From Maribacter sp. PR1 (GTDB lineage: Bacteria; Bacteroidota; Bacteroidia; Flavobacteriales; Flavobacteriaceae): a stretch of 64,000 bases of DNA. Made by a program: the position numbers and the translations under genes. The DNA lies in NCBI RefSeq assembly GCF_028464145.1, contig NZ_JAQPCG010000001.1, positions 1 through 64,000 on the forward strand. The letters are read 5' to 3'. The stretch's first letter is position 1. Each line of letters opens with the position of its first letter. Shown here in pieces: positions 34,879 to 44,459 of this stretch. The notes below the pieces were generated by a model. The model made no database searches. It was given only the letters and a program-made list of their open reading frames with translations, and was not told the origin of the DNA.

Positions 34879-36678
34879 CTAGCGCTTTATACTAAAATGA
34901 CTATTAACATATTTTGCGGTTACATTTTGGCCCTGATCATCCAAATAGCTTAGCTTAAACCAATAGTCTGTCGCAGGCACTGGCATACCATTGTAGGTAC
35001 CGTCCCAGCTATTATCTGTATTACCCATTTGATGAATTAATTTTCCAAACCTATCATATATGGATATTACCGGGTTTTCTAATATTTCAATACCCCCGAC
35101 ACTCCAAACATCGTTAAAACTATCTCCATTCGGTGTAAAGAACTTAGGAAAACCTACAATTACAAATTCTTCTTGGGCAGTGCCACAACCATTTAAATCA
35201 GTTATAGTAACCGTATGCCGGCCAGGAAGGAGGTTTTGAAAAACAGGATCTTCCTGTGGGTATCCTTCATCAATCCGATACTCAAGATGGTCGTTATCAT
35301 TGGTTTTTATGGTGACGATATTGTCATCATCGATATATTCAATTTCAATATCTGAAATTACCGGAGGATTAGAAAAAACTACGCGAACGGAACGTTCGGT
35401 TATACAGCTAACGTTATCAATTTCATGGGTCACAAAGAGCGTATATATTCCTTGCTGATTAACCGTAATTTCGGAAGTGGTTTGCCCCGTATCCCAAGAA
35501 TATGAATAATTGCTATTGGGAACCGGTTGACCTATGGTCGTAGAAGGAGAATCATTGCAGATAAATACTTCGCTCTCAAAATCCAATTGGGGAATATCAA
35601 ACCCATTTATTCTAAAGGATTCGGAAGCATCAAAACAATCGGGGTTTTCTAAAGAGGTAGTTCTCAAGTAAATCGTCTCCGTTGTTTCACTTGGTATAAA
35701 GTTATACTCTATAGGATTTATCCCTAATAATGCATCGCTATTCGTTCTATGAAAACTTAAGCGAAACTCATCTGGATTTTGGTTGCCTAAAGCTTCCGCC
35801 TTTTTGTTAGAAAAATCGAATACTTCACCGTCCAAACAAATGGTAACATCACCTACCGGATTCGAAATCGGAGAAGATGAATACGCTACTTGAACTTCAC
35901 TAACTATATTATTCCCAGATGGCATTACCACTAATACGCGGTACATTCCAGAAATATTAGCCTGAATAGTAGGTCCGGTTTCAGTAGAAAGTTGTTGATA
36001 TCCAGAACCAATATCCAAATACCATTCATACCCCGTAGCACCTAAAGTAGTGCCATCCAATACAACGGCAGCACCATCACATGCCGCAATTGGTGGTCCA
36101 AGAAGATTGTTAATTATGGAGCAATCCAAAGCAGTATTAGGAAACTCATCGAATATGGAACCGGAAAAATGTATGGAAAAACCTGAATTATTGTTACTGA
36201 AATTGTTAATGAACAAGTAATATTCCTCCCCTGGCTGCACTTGAAGATATTCATCATATTGAAAATTTTCTGCTCCTGTTGGATCTTCACCAAAGCCAGT
36301 AAAGATATTATTGTCAGAATTATCAAAATAATTACAACGAACAGGATCTCCGAGATTACTACAATCATCCGTTCTATACAGGGCAAAATCCCAATCTTCC
36401 AATACATCAAAACCAATATTGATGCCAAGTTGACCACGCTCACCAGTCTTAAATCTATACCAAGCCGAGTTAGACTCTATTGGGCCAGAACCTAGAGAGA
36501 TACATCCGGAAATGGAGGCTCCATTAAAATCGTCGACACCATAGCCAACTGTACCACCATTGATTGGTGTGTTATTACAAATAGGTACGGCATTGACACA
36601 ATCAGGTGATACCTGTGCGAAAACGCTGGTAAAACCAATTAAGAATGTCATTATTAAATAAATACCGCTACGACTCAT
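34879..36678 (-). CDS. T9SS type B cargo protein, paralog 2
   Basis: The 599-aa protein has a Sec signal peptide (to ~residue 22), the same opening domain as its neighbour (SPDCVNAVPICNNTPING), a longer middle with about one more Ig/PKD-like beta unit, and the type B sorting domain (FPKFFTPNGDSFNDVWSV; IYDRFGKLIHQM; SWDGTYNGMPVPATDYWF; ending HFSIKR). It is expected on the cell surface after T9SS export. A TATTTTTG -7 box lies 26 bases upstream of its ATG, and paralog 1 follows after 126 bp, so each may have its own promoter. Confidence 0.9.
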   Translation of the reverse strand: MSRSGIYLIMTFLIGFTSVFAQVSPDCVNAVPICNNTPINGGTVGYGVDDFNGASISGCISLGSGPIESNSAWYRFKTGERGQLGINIGFDVLEDWDFALYRTDDCSNLGDPVRCNYFDNSDNNIFTGFGEDPTGAENFQYDEYLQVQPGEEYYLFINNFSNNNSGFSIHFSGSIFDEFPNTALDCSIINNLLGPPIAACDGAAVVLDGTTLGATGYEWYLDIGSGYQQLSTETGPTIQANISGMYRVLVVMPSGNNIVSEVQVAYSSSPISNPVGDVTICLDGEVFDFSNKKAEALGNQNPDEFRLSFHRTNSDALLGINPIEYNFIPSETTETIYLRTTSLENPDCFDASESFRINGFDIPQLDFESEVFICNDSPSTTIGQPVPNSNYSYSWDTGQTTSEITVNQQGIYTLFVTHEIDNVSCITERSVRVVFSNPPVISDIEIEYIDDDNIVTIKTNDNDHLEYRIDEGYPQEDPVFQNLLPGRHTVTITDLNGCGTAQEEFVIVGFPKFFTPNGDSFNDVWSVGGIEILENPVISIYDRFGKLIHQMGNTDNSWDGTYNGMPVPATDYWFKLSYLDDQGQNVTAKYVNSHFSIKR

Positions 36679-36703
36679 TATCTATATCCATATTCCACTT
36701 AAT

Positions 36704-36711
36704 CAAAAATA
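36704..36711 (-). promoter_or_regulatory. -7 promoter box of T9SS paralog 2
   Basis: TATTTTTG on the minus strand fits TAnnTTTG. A minus-strand TTG at 36735-36733 lies about 21 bases upstream and could be the -33 element. Confidence 0.45.
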
Positions 36712-36784
36712 AACGGCTCTTGACCTTAACACCAATTTATGTTGTGTATCTGGTTCTAAGTACTATAAAGTGCAACATAATGTA

Positions 36785-36792
36785 TATCTTTG
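36785..36792 (+). promoter_or_regulatory. -7 promoter box of folE
   Basis: TATCTTTG matches the TAnnTTTG consensus and lies 24 bases before the folE ATG. A convincing -33 box is not seen. Confidence 0.5.
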
Positions 36793-36815
36793 CGTCTTGT
36801 TAAAGTTAGATTTAC

Positions 36816-37496
36816 ATGAAAACAGAGGGTACATTGGAAGACCATTTTGAGCAGTTGGGAGATGACCATATTTCCTCATCGGAAGAAACTCCGTTACGCA
36901 AGGATGCATTTATTCTTAGTGATGAAGAAAAAATTGAAAGGATTAAGGATAGTGTGCGTGAAATTCTTTTGACTTTAGGTATGGATTTAGAGGACGACAG
37001 TCTTAAGGGTACTCCTAACAGGGTTGCCAAAATGTTTGTCAAGGAGATATTTGGGGGATTACACCCTGATAAAAAACCTAACTCCTCTACGTTTGACAAC
37101 AAGTATAAGTATGGCGAGATGTTGGTAGAAAAAAACATTACACTTTACTCCACCTGTGAACACCATCTTTTACCTATCGTGGGCAGGGCACATATTGCTT
37201 ATATTTCCGGCGGATCTGTAGTTGGCCTTTCAAAGATGAACCGAATTGTAGATTATTATGCAAGAAGACCTCAAGTTCAGGAAAGGCTTAATATTCAAAT
37301 AGTACGTGAGCTACAGAAAGTTTTAGGTACGGAAGATGTTGCATGTGTCATTGACGCCAAGCACCTTTGTGTAAATTCAAGGGGTATCCGGGATATAGAA
37401 AGTAGTACCGTGACTGCAGAATATGGCGGCAAATTCAAGGAGGAAGCTGTTCGTAACGAGTTTCTTGAGTATATAAATATGGACACGCAATTTTAA
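36816..37496 (+). CDS. folE: GTP cyclohydrolase I
   Basis: FolE converts GTP to 7,8-dihydroneopterin triphosphate, the first step of folate and pterin synthesis. The 226-aa protein has a ~45-residue acidic N-terminal extension and then the catalytic core. The zinc ligands are present ([15 protein letters not shown] and [15 protein letters not shown]), as is the [20 protein letters not shown] region. The second Cys (HLC) is kept, which marks the zinc-dependent IA type. cysS follows after 13 bp, so the two may share a transcript. Confidence 0.96.
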   Translation: MKTEGTLEDHFEQLGDDHISSSEETPLRKDAFILSDEEKIERIKDSVREILLTLGMDLEDDSLKGTPNRVAKMFVKEIFGGLHPDKKPNSSTFDNKYKYGEMLVEKNITLYSTCEHHLLPIVGRAHIAYISGGSVVGLSKMNRIVDYYARRPQVQERLNIQIVRELQKVLGTEDVACVIDAKHLCVNSRGIRDIESSTVTAEYGGKFKEEAVRNEFLEYINMDTQF

Positions 37497-37509
37497 TTCT
37501 TTGTGTAAA

Positions 37510-38988
37510 ATGCAATTGTACCAAGAGCAAACCGTTAGAATTCACAATTCACTTACTGGTAAAAAAGAAACGTTCATCCCATTAAACGAAGGGCAAATTG
37601 GCATGTATGTTTGTGGCCCAACAGTGTATAGCAATGTTCACTTGGGAAATTGCAGAACCTTCATGTCCTTTGACATGATTTTTAGATACTTCCGTCATTT
37701 AGGCTATAAAGTCCGTTATGTACGTAATATTACAGATGCCGGGCATTTGGTCGACGATGCGGAAGATGGGGAGGACAAAATTGCTAAGAAAGCCCGATTA
37801 GAACAATTGGAACCCATGGAAGTCGTACAACGATATACCTTGGACTTCCACAATATATTGGAAAAATTCAACTTCCTTCCCCCTAGTATAGAGCCAACGG
37901 CCACGGGTCATATTATAGAGCAAATTGAAATCATAAAGGAAATACTGAAAAAAGGTTATGCCTACGAAATCAACGGCTCTGTATATTTTGACGTTGTTAA
38001 ATTCAACAAATCCAACGACTATGGTAAGTTGAGTGGCAGAAAGTTGGAGGACATGATTGCCAATACACGTGAACTCACTGCCCAAGACGATAAGAAAAGT
38101 CCTCAAGATTTTGCCTTGTGGAAAAAGGCAGAACCGGAACATATCATGCGTTGGCCTTCTCCATGGGGAGATGGTTTTCCCGGCTGGCATTTAGAATGTA
38201 CTGCCATGAGCACCAAATATCTTGGGGAGACCTTTGATATTCATGGAGGTGGTATGGATTTAAAATTTCCCCACCACGAATGCGAGATTGCACAAGCAGA
38301 GGCAAGTAACGGAAAGTCACCTGTAAACTATTGGTTACATGCCAATATGCTCACCTTGAATGGAAAGAAAATGGCAAAATCAACAGGGAACAGTATACTC
38401 CCTGGTGAAATATTTTCCGGTGAAAATAATATACTGAGTAAGCCCTTCTCACCGTCCATGGTCCGTTTTTTCATGATGCAGGCACATTATACGAGTATAT
38501 TGGACATAAGTAATGATGCGCTCCTTGCTTCTGAAAAAGGCTTTAATAAACTAATGGAGGCCATAAATTCCATTAAGTCTTTGCCTGAAGGCAAGAAAAC
38601 CAATTTTGATATTAATACTTGGCGTCAAGGGTGTTATGATGCCATGAATGACGATTTCAACACTCCAATACTGATTGCCAAATTATTTGATGCTGTGAAG
38701 CACATCAACCTAATTAAAGAGAATACTGAGTCGATTACCATTGAAGATAAGGACCTACTCTTGCAAACAATGCAAAACTTTACCTTTGACATACTTGGCC
38801 TGGAAAACAAAAAAAGTTCCAATGTTGATTCCGAAAAATTAAGTGGCGTGGTTGAATTGTTGATTCAATTAAGAAAAGAAGCCCGTGAAAACAAAGACTT
38901 TGCGACTTCTGATAAAATCAGAGATCAATTAGCAGGTTTGGGTATACAGTTAAAAGACGGTAAGGAAGGAACTACCTATAGCCTCTAA
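37510..38988 (+). CDS. cysS: Cysteinyl-tRNA synthetase
   Basis: It charges tRNA-Cys. The 492-aa protein has the class I signatures: HIGH-like [15 protein letters not shown] and KMSKS-like [11 protein letters not shown]. The zinc-binding residues are seen in [10 protein letters not shown] (Cys), [10 protein letters not shown] (Cys) and [12 protein letters not shown] (His, Glu). The start is the ATG before [16 protein letters not shown]; the frame extends to a TTG nine bases earlier, which gives a non-homologous MCK extension. It ends one base from the stop of the convergent AraC-type gene. Confidence 0.95.
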   Translation: MQLYQEQTVRIHNSLTGKKETFIPLNEGQIGMYVCGPTVYSNVHLGNCRTFMSFDMIFRYFRHLGYKVRYVRNITDAGHLVDDAEDGEDKIAKKARLEQLEPMEVVQRYTLDFHNILEKFNFLPPSIEPTATGHIIEQIEIIKEILKKGYAYEINGSVYFDVVKFNKSNDYGKLSGRKLEDMIANTRELTAQDDKKSPQDFALWKKAEPEHIMRWPSPWGDGFPGWHLECTAMSTKYLGETFDIHGGGMDLKFPHHECEIAQAEASNGKSPVNYWLHANMLTLNGKKMAKSTGNSILPGEIFSGENNILSKPFSPSMVRFFMMQAHYTSILDISNDALLASEKGFNKLMEAINSIKSLPEGKKTNFDINTWRQGCYDAMNDDFNTPILIAKLFDAVKHINLIKENTESITIEDKDLLLQTMQNFTFDILGLENKKSSNVDSEKLSGVVELLIQLRKEARENKDFATSDKIRDQLAGLGIQLKDGKEGTTYSL

Positions 38989-38989
38989 T

Positions 38990-39916
38990 TTACATTTTAT
39001 ATTTATTAATACTCTTAATTTTTGCCTGGTACTCACCGGGTGAAAGTTGCTGTCTATTTTTGAAGACACGGTTAAAATAGGACCTACTTTCAAACCCACA
39101 TTGCATATATACGTCCTTAATGTTGAGTTTGGGATTTTGTAATAATCCTGTCGCCAGTTTAATTCGTTCATTATTGATAAACTCTACGGGGGATATACCC
39201 AATTCGGTTTTAAAGATCCTATAAAAATGAGAGGGACTCATATAGGCTTTTTTACTTAACTCCTCCACTGTTAAAGGCTCATGTAAATGTTCCCGAATAT
39301 ATCGGATTACAAAAGAAAGTCTATTATTACTATTGATTGATATCTGCGAACTTGTATAAATTTTACGCTCATTGGTTTGTAGAATTCTTATAATAAGTTC
39401 CCGTAACATATTATCCACAAAAAAATCCTTGGATGGATGATTTTCTGAGAAAAGAAATAATAAACGTTGTAAAATTTGGAAGATTCCCTGGTCGTTTATA
39501 AAGTGGAAGTTATAATCCATAAGACTCCATTCCCTCTGGTCGTCCTTTGCCATACTTTCATTCATTATTTCCAGCACTTTCTTGATTTTATCTTCAGAAA
39601 TAGCCATGGCCAAACATCTTGTCGGATTTTTGGACTTCGCCTCCGGGAAATCAATGCACATAGTTTCATTGGCTGGTAAAATCAATGATTCACCAGGTAA
39701 AAAATCAAAAGACTCATAATCTCTTAAATGCATAACCTTTTTACCCGCTATCATGCTGGCCAAAACGGGTTGATTAAATTGCAATAAAACCTTTTCCGCT
39801 TGTTCATGCGTTTCAAAAACATGCATCGCCGCATTTTTTAGCGTATAGGAAGTTTGGTTTTCAACCATAGTCTCCAATCTCCTACCCTCTAAAAACTTAT
39901 CTGACAACTTTAACAT
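38990..39916 (-). CDS. AraC-family transcriptional regulator
   Basis: The 308-aa protein has an N-terminal cupin-like sensor domain of the AraC_N type (~20-160: LASMIAGKKVMHLRDYESFD, FLPGESLILPANE). A C-terminal double helix-turn-helix domain follows (~205-300: LTVEELSKKAYMSPSHFYRIFK and NIKDVYMQCGFESRSYFNRVFK). It is divergent from an aldehyde dehydrogenase-DUF779 pair with a 208-bp gap, so it probably activates that operon in response to an aldehyde or alcohol. The effector is not known. Confidence 0.9.
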   Translation of the reverse strand: MLKLSDKFLEGRRLETMVENQTSYTLKNAAMHVFETHEQAEKVLLQFNQPVLASMIAGKKVMHLRDYESFDFLPGESLILPANETMCIDFPEAKSKNPTRCLAMAISEDKIKKVLEIMNESMAKDDQREWSLMDYNFHFINDQGIFQILQRLLFLFSENHPSKDFFVDNMLRELIIRILQTNERKIYTSSQISINSNNRLSFVIRYIREHLHEPLTVEELSKKAYMSPSHFYRIFKTELGISPVEFINNERIKLATGLLQNPKLNIKDVYMQCGFESRSYFNRVFKNRQQLSPGEYQAKIKSINKYKM

Positions 39917-40124
39917 TTCCGTATTCTTAAACCACTTTTAATAAGAAATTTACAAAAAATTACCCTTAAAAAATTCATAATAATAAATAATGATAGGATT
40001 GTTCATGTTATTCATAGAATTCTTCAGACCATTTGAGAAATACTCACGTAATTTTAATAGGGAGATAAAACATTACCCGCATTAACATTTTACTAATTAT
40101 TAATTTCTTAAAACAGTTTTAGAT

Positions 40125-41648
40125 ATGGGCAATACAGCAACTGTAGCGCAAGACGTGTTACAAAAACCAACATTCAAAAATCAGTATGAAAACTTTATTG
40201 GAGGTAAATGGACATCTCCGGTAAAGGGAGAGTATTTTGAGAATACTTCTCCAGTAGATGGAAAATCATTTACCAAAATACCAAGATCAACAGCCGAAGA
40301 CATTGAAAAGGCCATTCATGCCGCTTGGGAAGCAGCTCCATCATGGAATACTTCTTCCGCCACGGAAAGAAGTAATATGCTATTGAAAATAGCCGATGTA
40401 ATGGAACAAAATTTAGAAGCATTGGCAAGAGCCGAAACGTGGGATAACGGTAAAGCCATACGAGAAACAAGGGCAGCCGACCTGCCATTGGCCGTTGATC
40501 ACTTTCGCTATTTTGCAGGTGTAATCCGTGCGGAGGAAGGTTCCGTAAGTGAATTGGATAACAATACTGTAGCGCTAAATGTGACCGAACCCTTAGGAGT
40601 AGTTGGACAGATAATTCCTTGGAATTTTCCAATCTTAATGGCTGTTTGGAAATTGGCCCCTGCATTAGCTGCAGGCAATTGCGTAGTTCTAAAGCCGGCC
40701 GAACAAACTCCCGTAGGAATTTTAATTCTAATGGAGATGATCGAGGATATTTTACCCGCTGGGGTGCTTAATATTGTCAATGGTTTTGGTGCTGAGGCAG
40801 GAAAACCTCTGGCATCGAGTCCTCGTATAAATAAAGTTGCATTTACGGGCGAAACTACTACCGGACAGTTGATTATGCAATATGCTTCAAAAAACATCAC
40901 TCCCGTTACTTTAGAATTGGGAGGTAAATCACCAAATATTTTCTTCGAAAATATTATGGATGCAGATGATGAATTCTTTGACAAATGTATTGAGGGTGCC
41001 AATATGTTTGCCCTAAATCAAGGGGAGGTATGTACCTGTCCATCCCGTATGTTGGTACAGGAAAGTATTTTTGATGCTTTTATGGAGCGGGTAATCGAAA
41101 GAACAAAAGCTATTAAAATGGGTCACCCTCTAGACCCGAATACTATGATGGGAGCACAAGCATCTAGCGACCAATTTGAAAAAATATTGAACTATATCCA
41201 GATTGGTAAGGAAGAAGGTTGTGAAGTATTAACCGGAGGTGAACAAGCCTATAATGAAGGCCTAGAAGGTGGATTTTATATTCAGCCCACCGTTTTAAAA
41301 GGAAATAACAAAATGAGGGTATTTCAGGAAGAAATTTTTGGGCCTGTGCTTTGTGTCACTTCTTTTAAGGATGAAGCGGAAGCCATCGAAATTGCCAATG
41401 ACACGCTTTATGGACTGGGCGCAGGTGTATGGACTCGTGACACTCACCAGGCATACACCATTTCCAGAGCGATAAAAGCCGGACGTGTTTGGGTAAATTG
41501 TTACCATTTATACCCAGCACACGCACCTTTTGGAGGTTATAAAAAATCCGGTATCGGTAGAGAAAACCATAAAATGATGTTGGCGCATTACCGCCAAACC
41601 AAAAATATGCTCATCTCCTACGATAAGAAGGCGATGGGATTCTTTTAA
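40125..41648 (+). CDS. Aldehyde dehydrogenase, ExaC/AldB-like
   Basis: The 507-aa NAD(P)-dependent enzyme oxidises aldehydes to acids. It has the catalytic Cys in [13 protein letters not shown], the general base Glu in [13 protein letters not shown], the cofactor motif [21 protein letters not shown] and [11 protein letters not shown]. The [11 protein letters not shown] signature places it with acetaldehyde/propionaldehyde dehydrogenases (ExaC, AldB). A DUF779 gene follows after 10 bp, a pairing seen for acetaldehyde dehydrogenases in many bacteria. Ethanol or acetaldehyde metabolism is the likely context; the exact substrate is inferred. Confidence 0.93.
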   Translation: MGNTATVAQDVLQKPTFKNQYENFIGGKWTSPVKGEYFENTSPVDGKSFTKIPRSTAEDIEKAIHAAWEAAPSWNTSSATERSNMLLKIADVMEQNLEALARAETWDNGKAIRETRAADLPLAVDHFRYFAGVIRAEEGSVSELDNNTVALNVTEPLGVVGQIIPWNFPILMAVWKLAPALAAGNCVVLKPAEQTPVGILILMEMIEDILPAGVLNIVNGFGAEAGKPLASSPRINKVAFTGETTTGQLIMQYASKNITPVTLELGGKSPNIFFENIMDADDEFFDKCIEGANMFALNQGEVCTCPSRMLVQESIFDAFMERVIERTKAIKMGHPLDPNTMMGAQASSDQFEKILNYIQIGKEEGCEVLTGGEQAYNEGLEGGFYIQPTVLKGNNKMRVFQEEIFGPVLCVTSFKDEAEAIEIANDTLYGLGAGVWTRDTHQAYTISRAIKAGRVWVNCYHLYPAHAPFGGYKKSGIGRENHKMMLAHYRQTKNMLISYDKKAMGFF

Positions 41649-41658
41649 TAATAAAAAA

Positions 41659-42033
41659 ATGAAAACTAAAAGAGTATTGGTAAGTGATAAAGCTACCGAA
41701 GTCATAAAGGAACTTAAGGAAAAACATGGCGAGCTCATGTTCCACCAAAGTGGTGGGTGTTGTGATGGCTCCTCCCCCATGTGTTTTCCTAAAGGAGAAC
41801 TTATGATTGACGATAATGATATTTGGTTGGGTACCATTGAAGGGTGTGAATTTCACATCTCCAAAGACCAATTTGAATATTGGAAGCATACCCAGCTCAC
41901 GGTAGATGTTACCCCAGGAAGAGGAGCTAGCTTTTCATTGGAAATACCTATGGGCATACGATTTATTATCAAATCAAGACTTTATTCACCCAAAGAGGCA
42001 GAGAATCTAGAGCCTGTAAGGGTTGGTGCTTAA
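41659..42033 (+). CDS. DUF779 family protein
   Basis: The 124-aa protein matches DUF779 throughout: HGELMFHQSGGCCDGSSPMC (a Cys-rich segment), FPKGELMIDDNDIWLG and the SLEIPMGIRFIIKSRL ending. No function is known, but the family is almost always beside aldehyde or alcohol dehydrogenases, as here (10 bp after the dehydrogenase). The GCCDGSSPMC cysteines could bind metal or react with the aldehyde. A terminator follows. Confidence 0.92.
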   Translation: MKTKRVLVSDKATEVIKELKEKHGELMFHQSGGCCDGSSPMCFPKGELMIDDNDIWLGTIEGCEFHISKDQFEYWKHTQLTVDVTPGRGASFSLEIPMGIRFIIKSRLYSPKEAENLEPVRVGA

Positions 42034-42063
42034 TTTTAGTTGTAATATTCATATAATAGCGAG

Positions 42064-42088
42064 AGGCCTGTTTTTTCAATACAGGCCT
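42064..42088 (+). terminator. Terminator of the aldehyde dehydrogenase-DUF779 operon
   Basis: An 8-bp stem (aggcctgt / acaggcct) with a 9-nt loop is followed by a T-rich tail about 30 bp after the DUF779 stop. Confidence 0.85.
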
Positions 42089-42143
42089 TTTCTTATGTAC
42101 CAACACTATAAATTATTTAACTTTAGCCACTTAAAACTAATCG

Positions 42144-42377
42144 GTGAAGTTTTCCCTAAAAAAAATACTAATAACTCCTTTTGTCCTTTTGGTCCGTTTT
42201 TACCAACTGGCAATTTCTCCATACACACCCGCTACTTGCAGATATTCTCCTACCTGCTCCCAATATACATTGGAGGCTTTAAAAAAGCATGGTCTTTTTA
42301 AGGGAGGTTGGCTATCGATTAAAAGAATTTTTAGTTGTAATCCTTGGGGAAGAAAGGGCTATGATCCTGTTCCCTAA
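42144..42377 (+). CDS. yidD: Membrane protein insertion efficiency factor YidD
   Basis: The 77-aa protein has the YidD core: [20 protein letters not shown], then [19 protein letters not shown] with three conserved Cys, and the CNPWG ending motif. It is a peripheral inner-membrane factor that aids YidC-dependent insertion. The start is GTG (42144), with no ATG in the right place. It lies about 90 bp upstream of lgt; the usual partners rpmH/rnpA are not in this window, so this is the separate locus seen in many Bacteroidota. Confidence 0.92.
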   Translation: MKFSLKKILITPFVLLVRFYQLAISPYTPATCRYSPTCSQYTLEALKKHGLFKGGWLSIKRIFSCNPWGRKGYDPVP

Positions 42378-42465
42378 AAATTGTATAAATGGTAATTATA
42401 CATGCGTGATTCGTGTGATGTAATACCTCCTATTTCCGTATATTAGCCCTTCAAAAATAACTCAC

Positions 42466-43428
42466 ATGCACTTCTTAGGTATTATTTGGAATCCCAACGA
42501 GACGCTTTTCAACTTAGGACCCATCCAAATAAAGTATTACAACCTGCTCTGGATCATAGCTTTTGCAGTAGGCTGGTATCTCATGAAAAAAATATTTTTA
42601 AATGAGAAAAAATCTGTAGAACAGTTAGACTCCCTTTTTATACACACCGTATTGGGTACGATGTTGGGCGCTAGATTGGGACATGTGTTCTTCTATGATT
42701 GGGCATACTACAAGAACCATTTATTGGAAATTCTTTTACCAATAAGAGAAAGCGAAACGGGAAATTTACTCTTTGGCTTAATTGATGGGTATGAATTTAC
42801 AGGTTTTACAGGTCTTGCCAGTCATGGAGCTACCATTGGAATCATTATATCCACTTATTTGTACACTAAAAAAAATCCAGATTTTAGTATGCTATGGATC
42901 TTTGATAGAATGACCATTCCCGTGGCCATAGGAGCTTTTGCCGTGCGATTAGGAAATTTTTTTAATTCCGAAATCAATGGAAAAACAGTGGATGAATCCT
43001 TTGTATTCGCGACTAAGTTTATCAGGGATTCAGATGACCTACATCCTTCCAAAGCATTAGGTATAACAAAGGAAAGGTCTCTAAATGCCGCCTATGATGC
43101 TATTGAGAACAATCCTCAGTTCTCCCAATATCTGGCTGAGATACCCTATCGTCACCCAGCTCAATTGTACGAAGGTGTATGTTATATTTTTGTTTTTATT
43201 TTACTGCACTACCTCTATTGGAAAACGGACAAGAAAAATAAACCTGGATATCTTTTCGGATTGTTTTTGGTGCTTTTATGGACGGTAAGATTCTTTGTAG
43301 AATTTGTTAAGAAAAGCCAAGGTGGATTTGAGGAATCCTTAGGGATTTTATCGACTGGCCAATGGTTAAGTATTCCATTTATCATTTTCGGTCTCTATTT
43401 TATGTTCAGACCTGTTAAATCGAATTAA
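42466..43428 (+). CDS. lgt: Prolipoprotein diacylglyceryl transferase
   Basis: Lgt transfers diacylglycerol from phosphatidylglycerol to the lipobox Cys of prolipoproteins at the inner membrane. The 320-aa protein has about seven membrane segments and the family signatures GARLGHVFFYDWAYY, GLASHGATIGIIIS, AVRLGNFFNSEINGK and HPAQLYEG. A ~70-residue insertion (FVFATKFIRDSDD through YLAEIP) lies between the Lgt signature and HPAQLYEG, typical for Bacteroidota Lgt. The next gene, a DUF192 lipoprotein, starts 13 bp later and may be a substrate. Confidence 0.94.
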   Translation: MHFLGIIWNPNETLFNLGPIQIKYYNLLWIIAFAVGWYLMKKIFLNEKKSVEQLDSLFIHTVLGTMLGARLGHVFFYDWAYYKNHLLEILLPIRESETGNLLFGLIDGYEFTGFTGLASHGATIGIIISTYLYTKKNPDFSMLWIFDRMTIPVAIGAFAVRLGNFFNSEINGKTVDESFVFATKFIRDSDDLHPSKALGITKERSLNAAYDAIENNPQFSQYLAEIPYRHPAQLYEGVCYIFVFILLHYLYWKTDKKNKPGYLFGLFLVLLWTVRFFVEFVKKSQGGFEESLGILSTGQWLSIPFIIFGLYFMFRPVKSN

Positions 43429-43441
43429 ACTTTTTATAACT

Positions 43442-43933
43442 ATGAAATTGTCTCAGTGCCTTGTTGGTATAGCTATACTTTCATCCATAGTGCTTTCTTC
43501 CTGCAAGGATGAATCAAAAAAAGTAATTAAGACCACGCCTGTTACATTCACCAAAGAGGGTGATCTAGAAATTTATAAACAGGATACCGATTCCCTGATT
43601 ACTTCCTTGGATATTGAAATAGCGGAATCTGATTATGAAACCCAAACGGGGTTAATGTACCGAAAGGGTATGGAAACCAACCAGGGAATGCTATTCATCT
43701 TTCCTGATGTTGCTATGCATTCGTTTTATATGAAAAACACGGAATTTTCTATCGATATTATTTTTATAGATGAAAACTTAAAAGTAGCCCATATAGCAAA
43801 AAATGCAGAGCCATTAAATGAAAATGGGTTGTCTTCAAAAGTACCTGTTAAATACGTTCTTGAGGTTAATTCAGGGCTTTCTGAAACGTGGAAAATATCA
43901 GTAGGCGATAAAGTCAAATTTGACCGAGACTGA
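43442..43933 (+). CDS. DUF192 family lipoprotein
   Basis: The 163-aa protein has a lipoprotein signal (SSIVLSSC, Cys ~20), then a DUF192 domain with its marks: IAESDYETQTGLMYRKGMETNQGM, FIFPDVAMHSFYMKNTEFSIDIIFI and ending YVLEVNSGLSETWKISVGD. Its function is not known; the fold is a small beta barrel. It follows lgt by 13 bp and overlaps the open frame of the GNAT gene. Confidence 0.9.
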   Translation: MKLSQCLVGIAILSSIVLSSCKDESKKVIKTTPVTFTKEGDLEIYKQDTDSLITSLDIEIAESDYETQTGLMYRKGMETNQGMLFIFPDVAMHSFYMKNTEFSIDIIFIDENLKVAHIAKNAEPLNENGLSSKVPVKYVLEVNSGLSETWKISVGDKVKFDRD

Positions 43934-43937
43934 AATC

Positions 43938-44456
43938 ATGGATTATTTAATGGAGGGGGAAGAAACAGAAAGACTTCTTTTTAGAAGGCTGACCCCTATG
44001 GATTTCAATGCATGGTTACCGTTTCATCAAGACCCTAGATCCTCACAATACTGGTCCGGAATTCCAAAAGACCCTATAATAGCTTGTACCGAGCAATTTA
44101 AACGTGTATTTGAGCGATATGAAAAAGGGTTGGGCGGTATGAACGCATTGATTCACAAAACTACCAAGAAACTAATAGGTATCTGTGGTTTGTTATTACA
44201 ACATGTTGATAGTGAAGAAGTATGGGAAATCGGGTATTCCATTCTACCGGAGTTTTGGGGAGAAGGCTATGCTAGTGAAGCTGCCATCAAGTGCAAGAAT
44301 ACCGCCTTTAAAAATAATTGGGCATCATTTTTAATTTCTATTATCCATGTGGACAATGAGCCTTCTAAAAAAGTTGCGCTTAAGAATGGTATGCGACTAG
44401 AAAAAACCACTATATATAAAGAAAATTCTGTGGATATCTTTAGAATAGACCAATAG
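43938..44456 (+). CDS. GNAT N-acetyltransferase (RimJ/RimL-like)
   Basis: The protein is about 172 aa from the ATG at 43938. The frame reaches a TTG at 43920 inside the DUF192 gene, but the ATG just after that stop fits better. The GNAT fold is clear: ERLLFRRLTPMDFNAWLPFH (first strand and helix), LIGICGLLLQHVD (strand 4), WEIGYSILPEFWGEGYASEA (acetyl-CoA-binding region, with GEGYASEA as the P-loop) and VALKNGMRLEKTTIY. The target is unknown; Acetyltransf_3 members modify ribosomal proteins, amino sugars or drugs. It is cotranscribed with the lgt group and the ATPase that follows. Confidence 0.88.
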   Translation: MDYLMEGEETERLLFRRLTPMDFNAWLPFHQDPRSSQYWSGIPKDPIIACTEQFKRVFERYEKGLGGMNALIHKTTKKLIGICGLLLQHVDSEEVWEIGYSILPEFWGEGYASEAAIKCKNTAFKNNWASFLISIIHVDNEPSKKVALKNGMRLEKTTIYKENSVDIFRIDQ

Positions 44457-44459
44457 CAA

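Noticed and set aside
42023..42301. 92-codon plus-strand ORF over yidD
   Set aside because: It overlaps yidD in another frame; yidD has clear family motifs and this frame has none.
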